Assembly: GCA_038503065.1 (NCBI GenBank)
Contig: JBCAMK010000017.1
Coordinates: 620,001-684,000 of the forward strand
Source of the DNA: Paragyromitra xinjiangensis
Taxonomy: Eukaryota > Ascomycota > Pezizomycetes > Pezizales > Discinaceae
Direction: 5' to 3'
Length of the DNA stretch: 64,000 nt
Of the stretch, positions 9,562-22,854 are shown piece by piece. The stretch's first letter is position 1. Every line of letters begins with the position of its first letter. The notes under the pieces were generated by a model. That model worked only from the letters and a program-made list of their open reading frames with translations. It did not search any database and had not been told where the DNA came from. Both the position numbers and the translations under genes were made by a program.

Positions 9562-12082
9562 TATGCATGAATAGAATATGTAAGGCTTGATATAGGTATT
9601 GAAAGGTGAGAGACGATTATTTCTGCGAGCTCTGCTGCAGGGAAGAAAAAAAACCAAGAGATATGGGATTGGCTTCGCGAACACTACATATAGTGTTCAG
9701 ATAACTAGGTTTTTGGCTGGCAGCCCAACATTTCGAGAAACCCCACGTATTTGTGTCCCAAGTGCACCCCACTTATACATTTGCTGATCTAAATTCGTAC
9801 CTTGATCTCGAAAGATGCGCGTCATTTTTTTCTCCGGTTCTTTGCGGCTCAGACGCCAGCGACTAGAATCACCTATTGGCAGGGCTCATACTTTGTAAAA
9901 GCGCACCCGGGCAACAACAGAGGGTTGTAAAGGGTCCAAAAGTGCACTTATGAAGGCTGCGCACCCCCAGGGCAATCCCATTTTCGAGCTGAAGATTGCC
10001 ACCTTCCCCAGGATAATGCTCGAAGTTCCCGAACACCGAGGCAGAAATCAGCCATCAGTGCTATTTGTAATGAGTGCTCAACCTGGCTCACCGTTACTTT
10101 CTATACCTATTGACACGTGCTGTAGCTATTTGGCAGAAACATTCTTGATGAATACGCAGCTCTTGTAACCGTAGTAGCCTAATTAGCATAGATGATACAC
10201 GTGAAAAAGGGGAGGGGAATGAAATGCGGGGAAAAGAAAGATCTATGATGGCGGAATCGATAAACGTGTACCTCTTTCAGAATGATCTATTATAGCTAAA
10301 TATGGCAGGCTTTTAAGAAAACAATCCTATACAGTGATTCACTATATGATAAACACAATGCCTATAGAGAGCTTTTCAAAATTGAAGATATTTTCATGGT
10401 GTAATTGGACTCTGAAAAGCTGGGTTTTGGGTGGTGATGTGGTGGGAGCACCCACAAAAAAAGAAAAAATGCAACATTTTGAAGCCTAGCTCCACCCAGT
10501 TCAGGGGGTGCCATGGGGGTTTCCGCCCTGTGAGACCTTTTTATGCCTAACTAGAATACAATCTGAACCAGTATGATGACAACATCATGCCCAACCCTCA
10601 AAATGCTCAGGCCTCAGTTGCATTATAGGTCACATATAGGCACACGTTTATCGATTCCCGCACTATAGAACCCCTTCACTTAGTGAGTGGCTCCCACGTC
10701 TTGTATAAAATCCTCGAATATCACCCGCCCAACTGGCTTTTAAAATTTAAGTCCTTGTTTCTTACAATTTTTCGAGCATTTAGCACTCCTCAAATACTCC
10801 GAGATTCTTGCCAGAACATGTACAACACACGAGATTGTCTCGTTGCATAGATCACCCAAAATAGAATGGTAGATTAGAAAGCAACTTTTTTCCAGGAAAA
10901 AGCAGTCATAGATCCTATGTGAAACGTGACAGCCTTGTCCCATGCCCCAAAACTAAGTGTTACGTCCCAGTGTGGCTATGGCTCATCGGTTCCTATTCCA
11001 ACCCGATCCCTCATCATCATCCCGCTATCTACTGTTATTCCCTGTTTATCATGAATCTGGCTCTGTTGATCTGATGCCAGCGAATAGTTGCTGCCTATAT
11101 GAAAAAGAGGCTTGTTGTCGCGTCTGAGGGCATTCTGGGAGACGCGTAACACTGTGTTCTGTTGTTGCCCTTAGCTGTTTACCGGTGGCGTGCAAGTTTG
11201 ACAATAGTGACTAGTCGTCAGAGTTTTTCTGAAGAGATATGAAATACTTCCAAGGCATACTGCATTGGTGGGGGTGGGACCTGCAGGAAAACAGAAAATT
11301 GGTCCACAATGCTGACCAGAAGTAAAACAAGACTTTCCTGAAGGCTTTCTCCCCGTAGCCGTGGTAGTAAGGAGTAGAACTACATGAATGAAATTTTCAG
11401 CCTTAGACAAAGTACCCTTTTGTGACCCAAGACATTAGAGGCACGCTATTCCTAATTGGTCTATGTTCATGCGATGGGGTAGGACGAGTACACAAACAAA
11501 GCTTCCAAATTCTAGAACTGGGGAGACTGATAGGCTCAAGTGAAGAAAGGGACGTTGTAGGCAATGTGAATACACTCGAGTGAATGATGTATGCTCGTAA
11601 TCATGAAATATCACTCATTCATCTAGACCAGTGAGGGAACAGCGGTTAGTAATAACTGAGATGAGTGGTCACAATAACCCTTCGCAGAGCCCAGTCAATG
11701 CCTGCAGATGTCATAAAGGCGTGTAAAATCTCGATAGAACTTCCATTTGGCTCCATTGACGTTGGAATAAGGATCTTCTCAATACGAAACTAGCGGTTCT
11801 CGGCTGTCTTGCCGCTAGGAAATTCCCTCCAGAATAAGAACAACTTTAATCCGCCACCTCGCCAAGCACAACTAGCATCCTTCCGGCCGTTCCGTCGCCA
11901 CGACCACGTCGACCATTATCCGACGACCGAACCCCTCCAAGAGAAAAAAGAAAATCCCTCTCCACCAAACAAAAAAAATAAAAATAAAAAAATTCCATTC
12001 AGGCCGTACATACATACATACAAATTCGGCTCTTCGATTTTTTCTCTCGATAATTGATGCGCATCCCCGCCCATCACCTGCA
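9562..12082. other. 2.5-kb intergenic region with one TIR-like element
   Basis: No protein-like open frame is supported; the short ones at 9950, 10740 and 11171 have no motifs. The region holds an inverted-repeat pair at 10251-10661 (listed separately). From about 11780 to 12080 it becomes C-rich, then carries an A-rich run and a CATA microsatellite (about 12008-12021), consistent with the MGM1 promoter and leader. Confidence 0.5.
10251..10661. mobile_element. Non-coding inverted-repeat (MITE-like) element
   Basis: The bases at 10251-10272 (core AATCGATAAACGTGT) recur in inverted orientation at 10639-10661 (core ACACGTTTATCGATT). Mismatches and a one-base gap lie only at the edges. The similarity extends a little outwards to TCTAT on both sides, leaving an interior of about 370 bp with no coding potential. 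The size and structure suit a miniature inverted-repeat transposable element. No clear target-site duplication was found apart from flanking TA dinucleotides, so the exact ends are uncertain. Confidence 0.55.
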
Positions 12083-15059
12083 ATGAGTGCTCGTCTCCTC
12101 TCTTCGCGAGCCGTCTCTGCGGCCGTCTCCCGCCGCTCCCACCCCGCCACTCGCCGCATCTTCACCACTTCACCTCTTTCTACTCTAGCTACAAAATCCA
12201 ATCCCACAGCCGGTGGCCTGCTGAGGCTCGAGTCAGTGTTGCGTTCGCAGCGCCAGTCATGGCCGAACCAGATCTACCGTGCCCATAGTGCTGGGGCCCT
12301 CACAGTCAGAGCTATTAGCTTCCATCGGGTAATTCCGAGCCTTATGATGAAGTTTATCAGGATCCCAGCAGCGTTCGGAGGTGCAATGATTGCGGGGTTG
12401 GCATATTTACAGTATCAAGCGCAGCGTGAGTAGCTTCTTGATAAGACTGAGATGGTAGATATATGCTGACTTAATAATATAGAGGCTGGGACCTATGCCA
12501 TCAGCGTGTTTAACCAGGCTGGCGAGCTCGTGGGAACTACATACTCTGGCGCGAAACAGAAAGTCGATGACCTGTATGGAGGTGTTTCCGACAAGATTAA
12601 TTCTGTGGAAATGCCTGAATGGATGCAAGGATTACTTTCTGGTGGTAGTGGTGGGAAGGGATCTGAGGGGTCTGGTGGTGGTGGAGGCAAGAAGCCAGAA
12701 GGAGACGGAAAAGCTGCTGCTGTTGCTGCTGGGGCCACCGCCGTAGCATTCGGATACGGGTCTGATGACGAAAGATCCGACCAGCAAGCTGCCAAAGACG
12801 ACCAAATGATGCTCTTAACTAGGAAAATGATTGAAATCCGAAGCATCCTGCAAAAAGTTGGACAAACAGGAGTGTTGCAGCTCCCTTCAATTGTCGTCAT
12901 TGGTTCCCAAAGCTCTGGCAAGAGCTCCGTTCTAGAAGCAATTGTAGGCCACGAATTCTTGCCAAAAGGTTCCAACATGGTTACTCGCCGGCCCATCGAA
13001 CTAACCCTCATCAACACCCCTGATTCCCACGTTGAATACGGCGAGTTCCCAGCCCTAGGGCTCGGACGTATCACCGACTTCACTCAGATCCAGCGTACCC
13101 TCACAGACCTCAATCTCGCTGTTCTAGAGGCAGATTGTGTCTCCGACGACCCTATCCAACTCAATATCTACTCCCCATCCGTTCCAGATCTCTCCCTGAT
13201 TGATCTTCCAGGCTACATCCAGCTCAGTGCATTGGACCAACCTGAGGAACTGAAAAGCAAGATCGCTGCCCTCTGCGATAAATACATCCAACCCCCTAAT
13301 GTGATCCTTGCTATCTCTGCCGCAGATGTTGATCTCGCGAACTCCACTGCCTTACGTGCGAGCCGTCGTGTCGACCCGCGTGGAGAGCGCACCATTGGTG
13401 TGATTACAAAAATGGATCTTGTGGATCCGGAGCGTGGTAGTGCAATCCTGAGAGATAGAAACTACCCACTACGCCTCGGATACGTGGGCGTTGTCTGCCG
13501 TACCCCAACCTCGAAACTTGGCTTCCTCGGCAGCAAAAACGTAAACATTACCAACGCAATTAGTAAGAACGAAGCAGCCTACTTCGGCGCCCATCCTGAG
13601 TTCTCAGCCGCTGATAGCCCACTCACTGTCGGTACTCAGAACTTACGTAAGAAGCTGATGACAGTGCTGGAGCAAACGATGGCGCTCTCACTCCAATCTA
13701 CCTCCGACGCGATTCACCAGGAGCTTGAAGAAGCAACCTATGAGTTCAAAGTACAGTACAATGACCGACCTCTCACGGCAGAAACATATCTTGCAGAGTC
13801 TCTTGATAAGTTCAAGCACTCGTTCAAAGACTTCACTGAACACTTTGGCCGACCCCAGGTTCGACAACTGCTTAAGCACGAGCTCGACCAGAAGGTCCTG
13901 GATTTGCTGGCCTCGAGGTACTGGAATAAGCCATTTGATTCCACCGATAAATCCCGTCTTAGCCGTCTCGATGAGCGGCCACTCTCGGAACTCCCCAATG
14001 CTGATTCGGAATCACTATTTTGGCACCGTCGTCTTGACGCTTCGACCTCGAGTCTCACTAAACTCGGTGTAGGTCGTCTTGCGACAAACGTAGTTGCTAA
14101 CGCACTTACGCAGCACATGGACCGCCTCATCCTCGAATCCACGTTCAAGGAACATCCGTTCGCAAAACAGGCGATCCAAGAGGCGACAAATGCGATCTTG
14201 AACGAAAGGTTCTATTCCACGAGCGATCAGGTTGAGAATTGTATCAAGCCATTCAAGTTTGAGATCGAGGTGGATGAGCGCGAATGGGCGCATAGTAGGG
14301 AGAATTCTCAGGCGTTGTTGAAGGAGGAGCTGCGAGCATGTGAGGATGCGTTGAAGGGGCTGAAGACGAATATTGGTGCGAAGAAGATGGGGCAGGTTAT
14401 GGCGTTTGTGGAGCGTATAAGGGCCGGGGAGAAGGGGGAGGCTACAGAGGGGAGTGAGGCGTTTGGGTTTAGTCAGGCGTTGTTGCAGAAGGGTGAGTTT
14501 TTTCTGAATACTTTTTCTGGGCTAAGTTTTGATTGAGTATTGTGGAGAGTGCTTACTTAATTGGCTGGTGTAGGGCGTGAGGGTGTGTTTTTGAAGGACA
14601 GGGCCGACCTTATCAAGATGCGGTTGATGGCGCTTAAGAGCAAGCAGTGCGCAAACTTGGCCAATAAATACCACTGCCCAGAGATCTTCCTCGATATTGT
14701 CGCCGAAAAACTCACCTCCACAGCCGTCCTCTTCCTAAACGTGGAGCTGCTGTCTGAGTTCTACTACAATGTATGCCCCCCTCCTATATTCGTGCGAAGC
14801 GATCATTGACACTGATTATTTATAGTTCCCTCGAGAACTCGATAACCGTCTTGGCCGCCACCTATCACTAGCACAGGTAGAGACATTTGCACGCGAGGAC
14901 CCGAAAATCCGGAAGCATATTGACTTGCAGAAGCGGAAGGAGCTGCTCGAGCTAGCGTTGGAGAAGATGGAGAGTTTGATGGCGCTCGAGAAGAGTAAGA
15001 AGGTGACACAGGAGCCGAGGGGGGAACCCGTAAGGGGCAGATGGGGAGGTATGTTTTAG
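12083..15059 (+). CDS. MGM1: Mitochondrial dynamin-like GTPase Mgm1/OPA1
   Basis: Four exons are inferred: 12083-12425, 12483-14492, 14574-14770 and 14826-15059, giving about 927 aa, normal for Mgm1. The protein remodels and fuses the mitochondrial inner membrane using GTP. Residues 1-30 are Arg/Ser/Ala-rich with no acids (targeting presequence). A membrane segment follows near 93-111 (PAAFGGAMIAGLAYLQY). The P-loop GSQSSGKSS is near residue 255, the switch motif DLPG near 354 and TKMD near 423. Middle and GTPase-effector-like regions follow to a basic C-terminus. A Gly-rich linker after the membrane segment is where rhomboid processing would be expected. All junctions restore family sequence, for example LLQK/GREGVFLKDRADLIKM. 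The first intron carries a GCTGAC branch site. The gene appears intact. Confidence 0.95.
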
Positions 15060-15584
15060 ATGGACTGTTAAGTGCGGCAAAGGGGTAAATTAGGGGTTGA
15101 AGAGTGGTGGGATGCGGCGTTAAATGGGATTGAGTGTGGCTTTTTTGTTTTTTGTTTTTGCCTGGTCGGCTATTGGCTGTTTGCTACGACGGTGTATTTT
15201 TTTACATTCCCAACTCCTTCTACTTTATGTTGTGTTTGTGCTATGACCTTTTGTTGATGATTCTTGTGGTTATTTTTTTGTGTGGGGTCGTGGGTTGCTG
15301 TGGTATGTGGCGATGAAGGGATGAGGTATGATGATCGAGTACATAGCATATGAGGTATGATAGAATAAAAATATATTTGCATGAGTTCGAGGGTTAGATT
15401 TGATAGGGGTATATGGTATGGTGTTTGAAAAGAAAACGGTAGAAAACCAGATAAAATCCTGAAGATCCCTAACCCCCATCCTAGCTTAGAGTTGGGTGAT
15501 TCAAAAAAAAGATAAAAGACCGTGGCACGCCCTCAATTTCCATGATAAAACAACACGGTCGTCCCACATAACTTGTCCACACAA
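15060..15584. other. Convergent 3' spacer
   Basis: This separates the 3' ends of MGM1 (plus) and the TPR gene (minus). It is T- and G-rich on the MGM1 side. The open frames here are low-complexity shadows. No terminator or RNA gene was recognised. Confidence 0.5.
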
Positions 15585-17536
15585 CTAACTTTCTGTGAGC
15601 GGCTTATTCACATTAGACAGCTTCCGATAACAGTCGGCTAATCGATTAGACCATTTGAGTTTCGTCGGGTGATCTGGCCCCAATACTTTCTCTGCCCCAT
15701 CAACAGCCCACAAATAAAGCTCTAGCGAGTCCTTTTGACTCCCCTGTTTATCCAAAATCTCAGCTTCCCGGTAGACAGAAGTCAGCGTCTGAATGTGATC
15801 TCTCCCTAGAAGCTTCACCCTAACAGCTAGCACTGTCTCTACCCATTGGAGAGCCTGATGATACTCTTTTTGGCGATAGTAGACGTCGGCTATCATTTGG
15901 ACAATGTTAAGGGTTGTTGGGTTTTCCAGTCCGAAGAGTTTTTCGTAACTAGCTTGCACGAGTCGGTATAACTCCAATGCACCTTCGTAATCGGCTTGAC
16001 TGAATAGGATCTCGGCCTTGACACTGATCGCCATTAAAGTCCTCGGATGGCTATCCCCGAGTTGTTCCTGCAGCACATAAATCGAGTACTCACATCCCGT
16101 GAGCGCTTCATCGTACTCTCCCCGCATCCCCGAAAGATATGAAAGCCGTGCGAGGAACGTAATTGTAACACGATTATCTTCTCCCAATGACTCTCGCAAT
16201 ATCCCCCATACTTGCCGACACAGTCCTTCTGCCTGATCATACTTCTCTTGGCGGGAAAGAACCTCAATCAGCCCTTCATAAGCGTCGACGACATCAGGAT
16301 GAGTCGTTCTTAATTTCTTATTCAACCCATCTAGGGCCTCCGTATATAGCTCAAGTGCCTTTGTGAATTCACCTTGGCCGCTTAGACAATGGGCCATGAA
16401 TGTCATGACTCTGAGGATGTATGGAGAGTTCACTCCTAATATCTTCTTTCGACCATCCAGCACTGATTGGAACAGCTCAAGCGATTTCTCATATTTACCC
16501 CGAATATAGAAGACGGTGGCTATGGAATCAATGGTCTCAACCGTGGCTAGATGGTCCTCTCCCAATGCTCTCTTCCGGATATCTTGTACTTGTTCGAGTA
16601 TCCCAAGCGCTGCGTCGTACTTACTCTGAAAGTGATAGATCAAAGCAATCTGAGAGAGGGCCTCAAGGGTATTGTTGTGCTCGGCCCCTAGCCTCTCCTC
16701 CGAGATAGACCATGCTTTTTGGAGTAACTTAAGAGCCGTATCGTAATCTCCCTCAGTCGTATAGATCCTAGCTATACGCATGGAGGCGAAAACAGTACAT
16801 GGGTGATCGTCCCCCGATTCCTTCTTCAACTCTTCATAAGCTGATTGGTAATCCTTACTAGCCTCTGCATATTCGCCTTGAGCCTCCAGAACGCAGCCTC
16901 TAAGAATGATAAGTTCTTGACTATAGAGATGGAAGGCCTTCTCTCTCTTCTCCATATCACCTAGTGCCTCCTCAATCGCTGTAAGCGTGTGAGGGTAGTC
17001 GGCATCAAGATATGATAATTTGATCGCGCTGATAGTGCAGTCGATATCTACGAGGGGCCAGGTAGCGACTATTTGACCGTTGAATTCTTTCCCTTCTTCA
17101 TATTTGCCTAATGAAAAGATGCATAGATTGGCCATGAATCGGGTAGCGAGGAGGAGATGCTGGTGGTCTGGATAATCACTCAGGCAGGACCTTAGGCCAT
17201 CTAGTGCTTCTTCACCTATTTTAAATGCATCCTCCCATTTGCATTGGCAAGATAACACAACCGCGATACAGTAAGAGGTGAAGTTGTACTCTAAACGGCG
17301 GGTTTCTTTATCGCGTGACATGGTGTCTAGCTCCCGCAGGTACAATGAGAGTGCTTCCTGGTAATCGCCTTGTCGTAGACATCGCGCCGCTGTGATTGCC
17401 CGTTTCGATGGCTTCCAGAGTTCTGGTAAGTCAGTTTTGGCTTGCTAAGTCCCGGGCAATCCCACCCACCTTGGTCCGATCCACACCAGGCTGAACGCGA
17501 AAACCTTATAAGAGGTACTTGTATGCACGTTATCAT
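15585..17536 (-). CDS. Kinesin-light-chain-type TPR array protein
   Basis: A long frame runs from at least 17444 down to 15585. It encodes about ten 42-residue tetratricopeptide units with the usual pattern of Ala/Leu helices joined by LGxxHPxTL-like turns, for example LGAEHNNTLEALSQIALIYH and LGEDHLATVETIDSIATVFY. The first clear repeat begins PSKRAITAARCLRQGDYQEA, upstream of the first in-frame ATG at 17345. A stop lies just beyond, at 17445-17447. A candidate first exon is the six-codon ATG ORF at 17536-17519 joined by a 74-nt intron to 17444; this is speculative. TPR arrays of this class are scaffolds, and in fungi often form the C-terminal part of NB-ARC NLRs. No nucleotide-binding domain is visible upstream, so this is either a stand-alone TPR protein or a detached NLR tail. 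Confidence 0.65.
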
Positions 17537-19708
17537 AATCGGGAGGCGATATGAAACAGTTGATGAAGCTCTAAAGCGAGACTACAGCTAGGCAGCGCTA
17601 ACGCGTAGTCGAAAGTTCTGTGAATTGAGGGAATGCTCGGGCGGGATAAGGCGGGGGGATACTGAAGCTTTTAACGAGTTAGCCATTATAAAAAAGTGGG
17701 TATCGTAGGGTAGGTGTAGAAATGTGACTCGTCATTCGGTATGACTTGGCCACCCTCAATGATCATGAGAACGTAAAATTTTTGGTTATCAGCTACCACA
17801 CAAGCTTAGAAATAGCAAGTCGAGACCGCAGGATATACTGTAGATTGGAGAGATAGAGCTCGTGCCATTTTAATTGGGATTGAGTTTTATTCACTGACTG
17901 CACTCGGGCCCCAGCGCCTCCCCCCTCAACCTAGGATACAATGCTCCCCTGTTTCCTTAGCCCAACGCCATTCGTTATTTCTGAGTTCATAGGATATAAA
18001 TAACTAGATATACACGGTTCCATATGAAGCGCGTGAAATTACTCGGGCTATGGCGCTCTTAAAACGCAATCGTACCTACCAGCAGCAACAAAATGCCATG
18101 TCCTCAAAAACAACAAAACGTCCTAAACCAGGCTGAGCTGAAATACTGTGATTAAAATCATATTACTAGGTGAATGGGTGATTAACTTAAATAATAGTTT
18201 CTGATGCCTAAAACCCAATTCGGCGTTTGTCCCAGCTGTTTTCGAAGGCTGATTTAGAACTGCCTAGTCCAGGCCATCTCGCTATTTTTAAGAATATATG
18301 AATAAGCACAAAGAAATACCAGAGGCATAAACACAAAACAATGCCATACCTAAAACTCCAACTGAACTAGAAGATCATCAGAACGACAATCATAACTCAT
18401 AATCGAGAGTAGTGGTCAACGTTACCTCTCAGAAGCCGAAACCCCACCAAAGCTCCAGAATAAAGGAAGGATCTATCAGAAAGCCACATGTCCAACAGTC
18501 GGTCAGTATCAGTGCGAGTGATTACGCATGACAGGCCGTTTGACAAGGATAAAGGATTTGGTCAAGGGAAACTAACTTGGATGACTAATAAACCCAAGTG
18601 AAAAAGAAAGTACGATACCTTGTCTCGAACTGGGCTCTGGGGCTCTATGCCAACATGCAGTCGCATGGTTGCAATTGTGATTGTGAGCGAGTAATCGTAA
18701 TCGCAAACTTCGATGCCTAGTTATCCGCTAATTTCCTTTCACCTACATACAGTACTAGTTTATCTACATACGACGTACTCGTATTCTCTTTCTTATCATA
18801 ATACAAGGAGAACCATGGGACTTGTAGTAATTTCCGAGGCTTAGCACCTTGTTGAAGGAAGAAAAAGGGCTAGCTTATCACAATCTTGGTCAATTAAGAA
18901 GGTAATCCTGAGATATTTTTTTCCTCCCCTATTCTGCCGCATTGCTGCAGGTGGAGAATCTCGTCGTCAAACTCGATTCGCTACCACTGGATAACCTTAA
19001 GCTTTTTTTAGTAAGTTATTTTGTTTTCGCGGGAAGGCTAGCCTACTGTCGTGTTATCCTCAGATTTCAGGGCCAAAATAACAACAATCTATCATCACTT
19101 TAAATGAAAGCTTTTTGACATAAAGTGCCAGTGAGCTCAACAGGTATACTCCTTAACGTTCGAAGGATTACTAGTTGTTGAATCCAGTACGGGCCGATCA
19201 ATTGTCTTCCAATTTCAAGGCGCGCACGCATACATGTGTAGCCAATTAGCAACCCTAATCAATAGCTCAGGAACTTGCGCGAACCCCTAATTGATAAGCG
19301 TCATTCCGTCGTCGATCCAGTTGGATAGCGCCAAGAGCACAGCTGTTGCGACGGTTCGTGCTTTAGAGATTCACCATAGATATGTAGTGTGTAGTATTTG
19401 GCGAGCAGGCCTATGGGCTTATAGAAAAGATGGCGTTAGAGAACTGGTCAATAATTGGTTGGGCCGCATTTCAGAAGCCCAGCCGTAATTCCCGAGCCCC
19501 ATCTTGCCGCCAAGACCTTGCCGAGTAGAATCTTTTCTCTCTATCCTGTTACTAACTGACTTGCTGTATACTGCGGAGGCCCTGCAGGTTGCTCACCGGG
19601 GATTGAGATCCTTGCTTCCCGGTGTTGTGTTCAGTGGTATAAATTGACAAGCCTCCCCCGTTTTACGATAGACTTCTCCGCGAGAGAGCGCAGCTATAAA
19701 ACTTAGTT
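17537..19708. other. 2.2-kb intergenic region, nothing recognised
   Basis: No protein-like frame, RNA gene or clear repeat was recognised. The short frame at 19291-19488 has no motif. A TATAAA at about 19694 sits only 15 bases before the P450 start, so it is more likely leader than a functional TATA box. Confidence 0.5.
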
Positions 19709-21593
19709 ATGGGGATACTAACCGAAGTCATCGCTCTCTTCGAGCCCACTTCCCCCCACCGCACAACTGCCTTCTCCGTGCTCTTCGTTCTAGTCTCCGC
19801 TATCGGTTACCTCCTATTCTTTCAGCCCTATGAACAAGAAATCAAACTCCCATTCGCTGGCATCAAGAGTACAAGCTTCATTAATTTATTTCTTGGGAGA
19901 TTTAAATTCATCAGCGATGCACATGGCATGATCGATGAAGGGTATATGCAGGTGAGTTTTCCTCAATGGGTCTCGTTCGCAGCCATAAGACTAACAAACT
20001 GCAGTATAAGGCCCATGGTCAAGCTTTCCAGGTCCCAACTTACTCAAACAATCGTGTTATTCTGTCAGCAAAACATGTCGAAGAGCTCCGTAATTTCCCG
20101 GAGTCGAAGCTAAGTCTTGCAGCAGCTAGTTATGAGGTGAGCTTGATTTGTACAACGGCATTTTAAGGGGTGAACCTGATCGTGGTGGGATTCAATGATA
20201 GTTTATGTATGGGAAACTCATTGGGATGGAGATACTGAATGAGGAGGGTGCGCCTCACACGAGAGCGGCCAGGAAGGAACTTACGCAGAATCTTGGTTTG
20301 TAGCCGTCTTTATCGATAGGGTATGGATTTCTGAGCTAATTGGCATATGATAGCGAGGTTGATTGATCCCATATCTGACGAAACGCGCTTTGCCGTGAAC
20401 GCAGAGTTCCCGGAAGCCAATGGTAGGTCCTTGTTGTACGAATCGCTATATCCAAAGTCCCTTATTAATTTATCTTGTATTACGTGTATCAGATTGGACG
20501 CCAGTGGCAGTTAACAAAGCGGTTCTGCCCCTCGTCGCTCGTATCTCGGGTCGAGTATTCGTCGGTCTCCCTTTCTGCCGCAACGAAGAATGGCTCGAAA
20601 CCTCCGCCAAGTTTACCGAAGACATGTTCGCAAATTCATTCTTAATCACTCTCCTCCCCCGGATCACTCGTCCCCTCGCTTCCCTCATACTACCATACCG
20701 TCGCCGCATCACCCATCATAGGCAGATTGCTCGGAAATACCTTGCCCCTATCTATGCTGAACGTATTGCCGAAGAAGAGGTGGAAGGCTCAGAGAAACCG
20801 AAACAGGATGATATCTATACCTGGATGCTCGGGCAAGCAAAGCCAAAACTAAGAAGTCCAGAAATACTAGCGGATTTCCAGCTACTACTCAGTATGGCAG
20901 CGATTCACACCACGACTGTTACCCTAGTTGCACTGCTATATGATCTCGCAGCCCGACCAGAATACATCGACCCATTACGGGAAGAAATGATCAACGCGAT
21001 CGAAGAAGACGGTGGGGTGCTAAAAAAGAGCACATTAGCGAAAATGGTTAAACTAGACAGCTTCATGAAAGAAAGCGCAAGATTCAACTGCAGCATGCGT
21101 TCGTACCCCCCCCCCCCTTTCGCTACACTATCTTCTCCCTCACTAACGCTCCCCAGTTGCATTCCTCCGCAAGGTCGGCACACCGGTAACCCTATCCGAT
21201 GGCACTCACCTCCCAACCGGCACGATGGTCGGAGCTCCCCTCCGCTCGATGCTGAACGACTCTGCGTTCATTGAAAACCCAGAGGAGTTCGATGGGTTCC
21301 GATGGTATAAACTACGTCTTCAAGCGGAACAGTTTAATGCGCATCAATACGTGTCTACGTCGGCTTCATCGCTGTTTTTCGGACACGGGAATCATGCGTG
21401 TCCGGGTCGATTCTTTGCTGCGAATGAGGTACAGATTGTACTGACTCATTTGTTGCTGCGGTATGATATTAAGTATCCGGAGGGGGAGACGAGGCCGCGG
21501 AATTGGTATTTGGCGGAGTTCGCAGCGCAGAATACGAGGAGGAAGTTGCTGTTTAAGAAGAGGGAGAATATTCCGCGGTTTGAGTTTTTATGA
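19709..21593 (+). CDS. Cytochrome P450 monooxygenase
   Basis: Six exons are inferred: 19709-19951, 20005-20136, 20202-20295, 20354-20422, 20493-21098 and 21157-21593, giving about 526 aa, standard for a fungal microsomal P450. An N-terminal membrane anchor lies near residues 20-37 (FSVLFVLVSAIGYLLFF). The K-helix ExxR is E373-S-A-R376 and the haem loop is FGHGNHACPGRFFA with ligand Cys463. The I-helix is near MAAIHTTT. The sequence around YKAHGQAFQVPTYSNNRVI and FPESKLSLAAASYE resembles the ent-kaurene-oxidase-like fungal clade, whose members hydroxylate terpenoids and other specialised metabolites; the substrate is unknown. All splice junctions keep frame and family motifs, so the gene appears functional. 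Intron 5 contains a 12-C run. No partner biosynthetic gene is adjacent. Confidence 0.9.
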
Positions 21594-22854
21594 TCTTTTA
21601 GGGAGTATTAGTATAGACCTTTGTGAGATAGCTGTACCGCACCAAATACCTAATTTGCTTCTGGGGCTCTATATAGTGGTTTCTCTTAAGTTCAAATGGG
21701 ACGGAGATCTGCTTGAATAACTCCAGGTTTTAATTGATAAGTAGTTTTGGATGCCGTGTTTGTTAACTCTTCCTCGTACCTTAATCCGTAATAATCGAAT
21801 CAACCATTTCTTCCTCTATTTAGTCCTAGCACAGCAGGTCCTTAAGGCAGGGTGTCATGCCATTGAGAACTATTTTCATTATACAAGCATTGACTCTACG
21901 TCCATACTTGATAGTACCCAAACTTAGTATAACGATGTATTCAATAAAGGGAGATGCAACGGTGTTGTCACGGGTCGCGCTATAACTGCTGTTGCATGTG
22001 ATATTTTTGTACCCGGAAATCAATGAAATTATGGTTTTAAAAAACAAAACAGTGTTGCCACGGGATAGTATCCAGAGGACTATATAGCCCTACTCGGCCC
22101 CTTTCTTCTTCTCATCATCTCTATACATGTACCTAACATGCACCTGCCTTTATGCTTAAGTGTCTTGCATCTGGACTGTGGCCCGAGGCCTTACAGGTGT
22201 GTTCAACTTCCCTAGTACATTGACTAGAGAACCACAGTAATGGTCAATATAGCATCAAGACTATTCTCGTTATAGTACTTCCATCTTTGGTCAGCCAACC
22301 GCCTAAAATGTCCACCAGCCCAAATCTCCATATTTGGTTGGGTGGTTTGAACCTACTTGATCTCCTTGTTTGGTCATGTCAACCCTTACCTAATCAAAGA
22401 TGAGGCGAGATTTTTTGGGTCGGTGGGCGGCTTGGGCTGTTGGCTGGTCAAAGATAACACTGTCTAACCCGAATGTCCAGAAAATTCTTTGTTAGCAGGT
22501 AGCCTTGGGGTGATAATTGGTTGTATTTGGTAAAGTAGTAATCACATCTACGTCCCCTTTACCCTATTGGTTCCCTACAGTACTTACATGTTTCTTAGGC
22601 AGCCTGCAGCCCCAGCAGCATGGTAACGAATTTGAAAAGGCTGCGCCCACAAGCTGTGCGACAATCGCAAGCGGGGTACCAAAATAGGCATACAGCAGGC
22701 TGATAGAAATACGCATCGAAATGAAAAGAGCGATCGTAGATTGCCCGCTTTCTATGCAGCATCACCATCACCTTCGTAACCTTTTTACTGAATATTCTTC
22801 AAAGTCACAGTATCATACCAGGTTCGTGCTGGCCTGCCTGGCACCCTTAGCCTA
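21594..22854. other. Intergenic region upstream of the first NLR
   Basis: No gene is supported. It carries an imperfect inverted-repeat element (22283-22454), a TACATGTA site (22124-22131) and two copies of a degenerate GTGTTGYCACGGG motif (about 21962 and 22052). The stretch before 22855 is the presumed NLR promoter. Confidence 0.5.
22283..22454. mobile_element. 172-bp imperfect TIR element (MITE-like)
   Basis: The left end begins ATCTTTGGTCAGCCAACCG and the reverse complement of the right end begins ATCTTTGACCAGCCAACAG. Weaker similarity continues for about 45 bases (both arms carry a CCACC and a CCCAAA block). There is no coding potential. Length and structure fit a small non-autonomous DNA transposon. 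No unambiguous target duplication was found. Confidence 0.5.
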
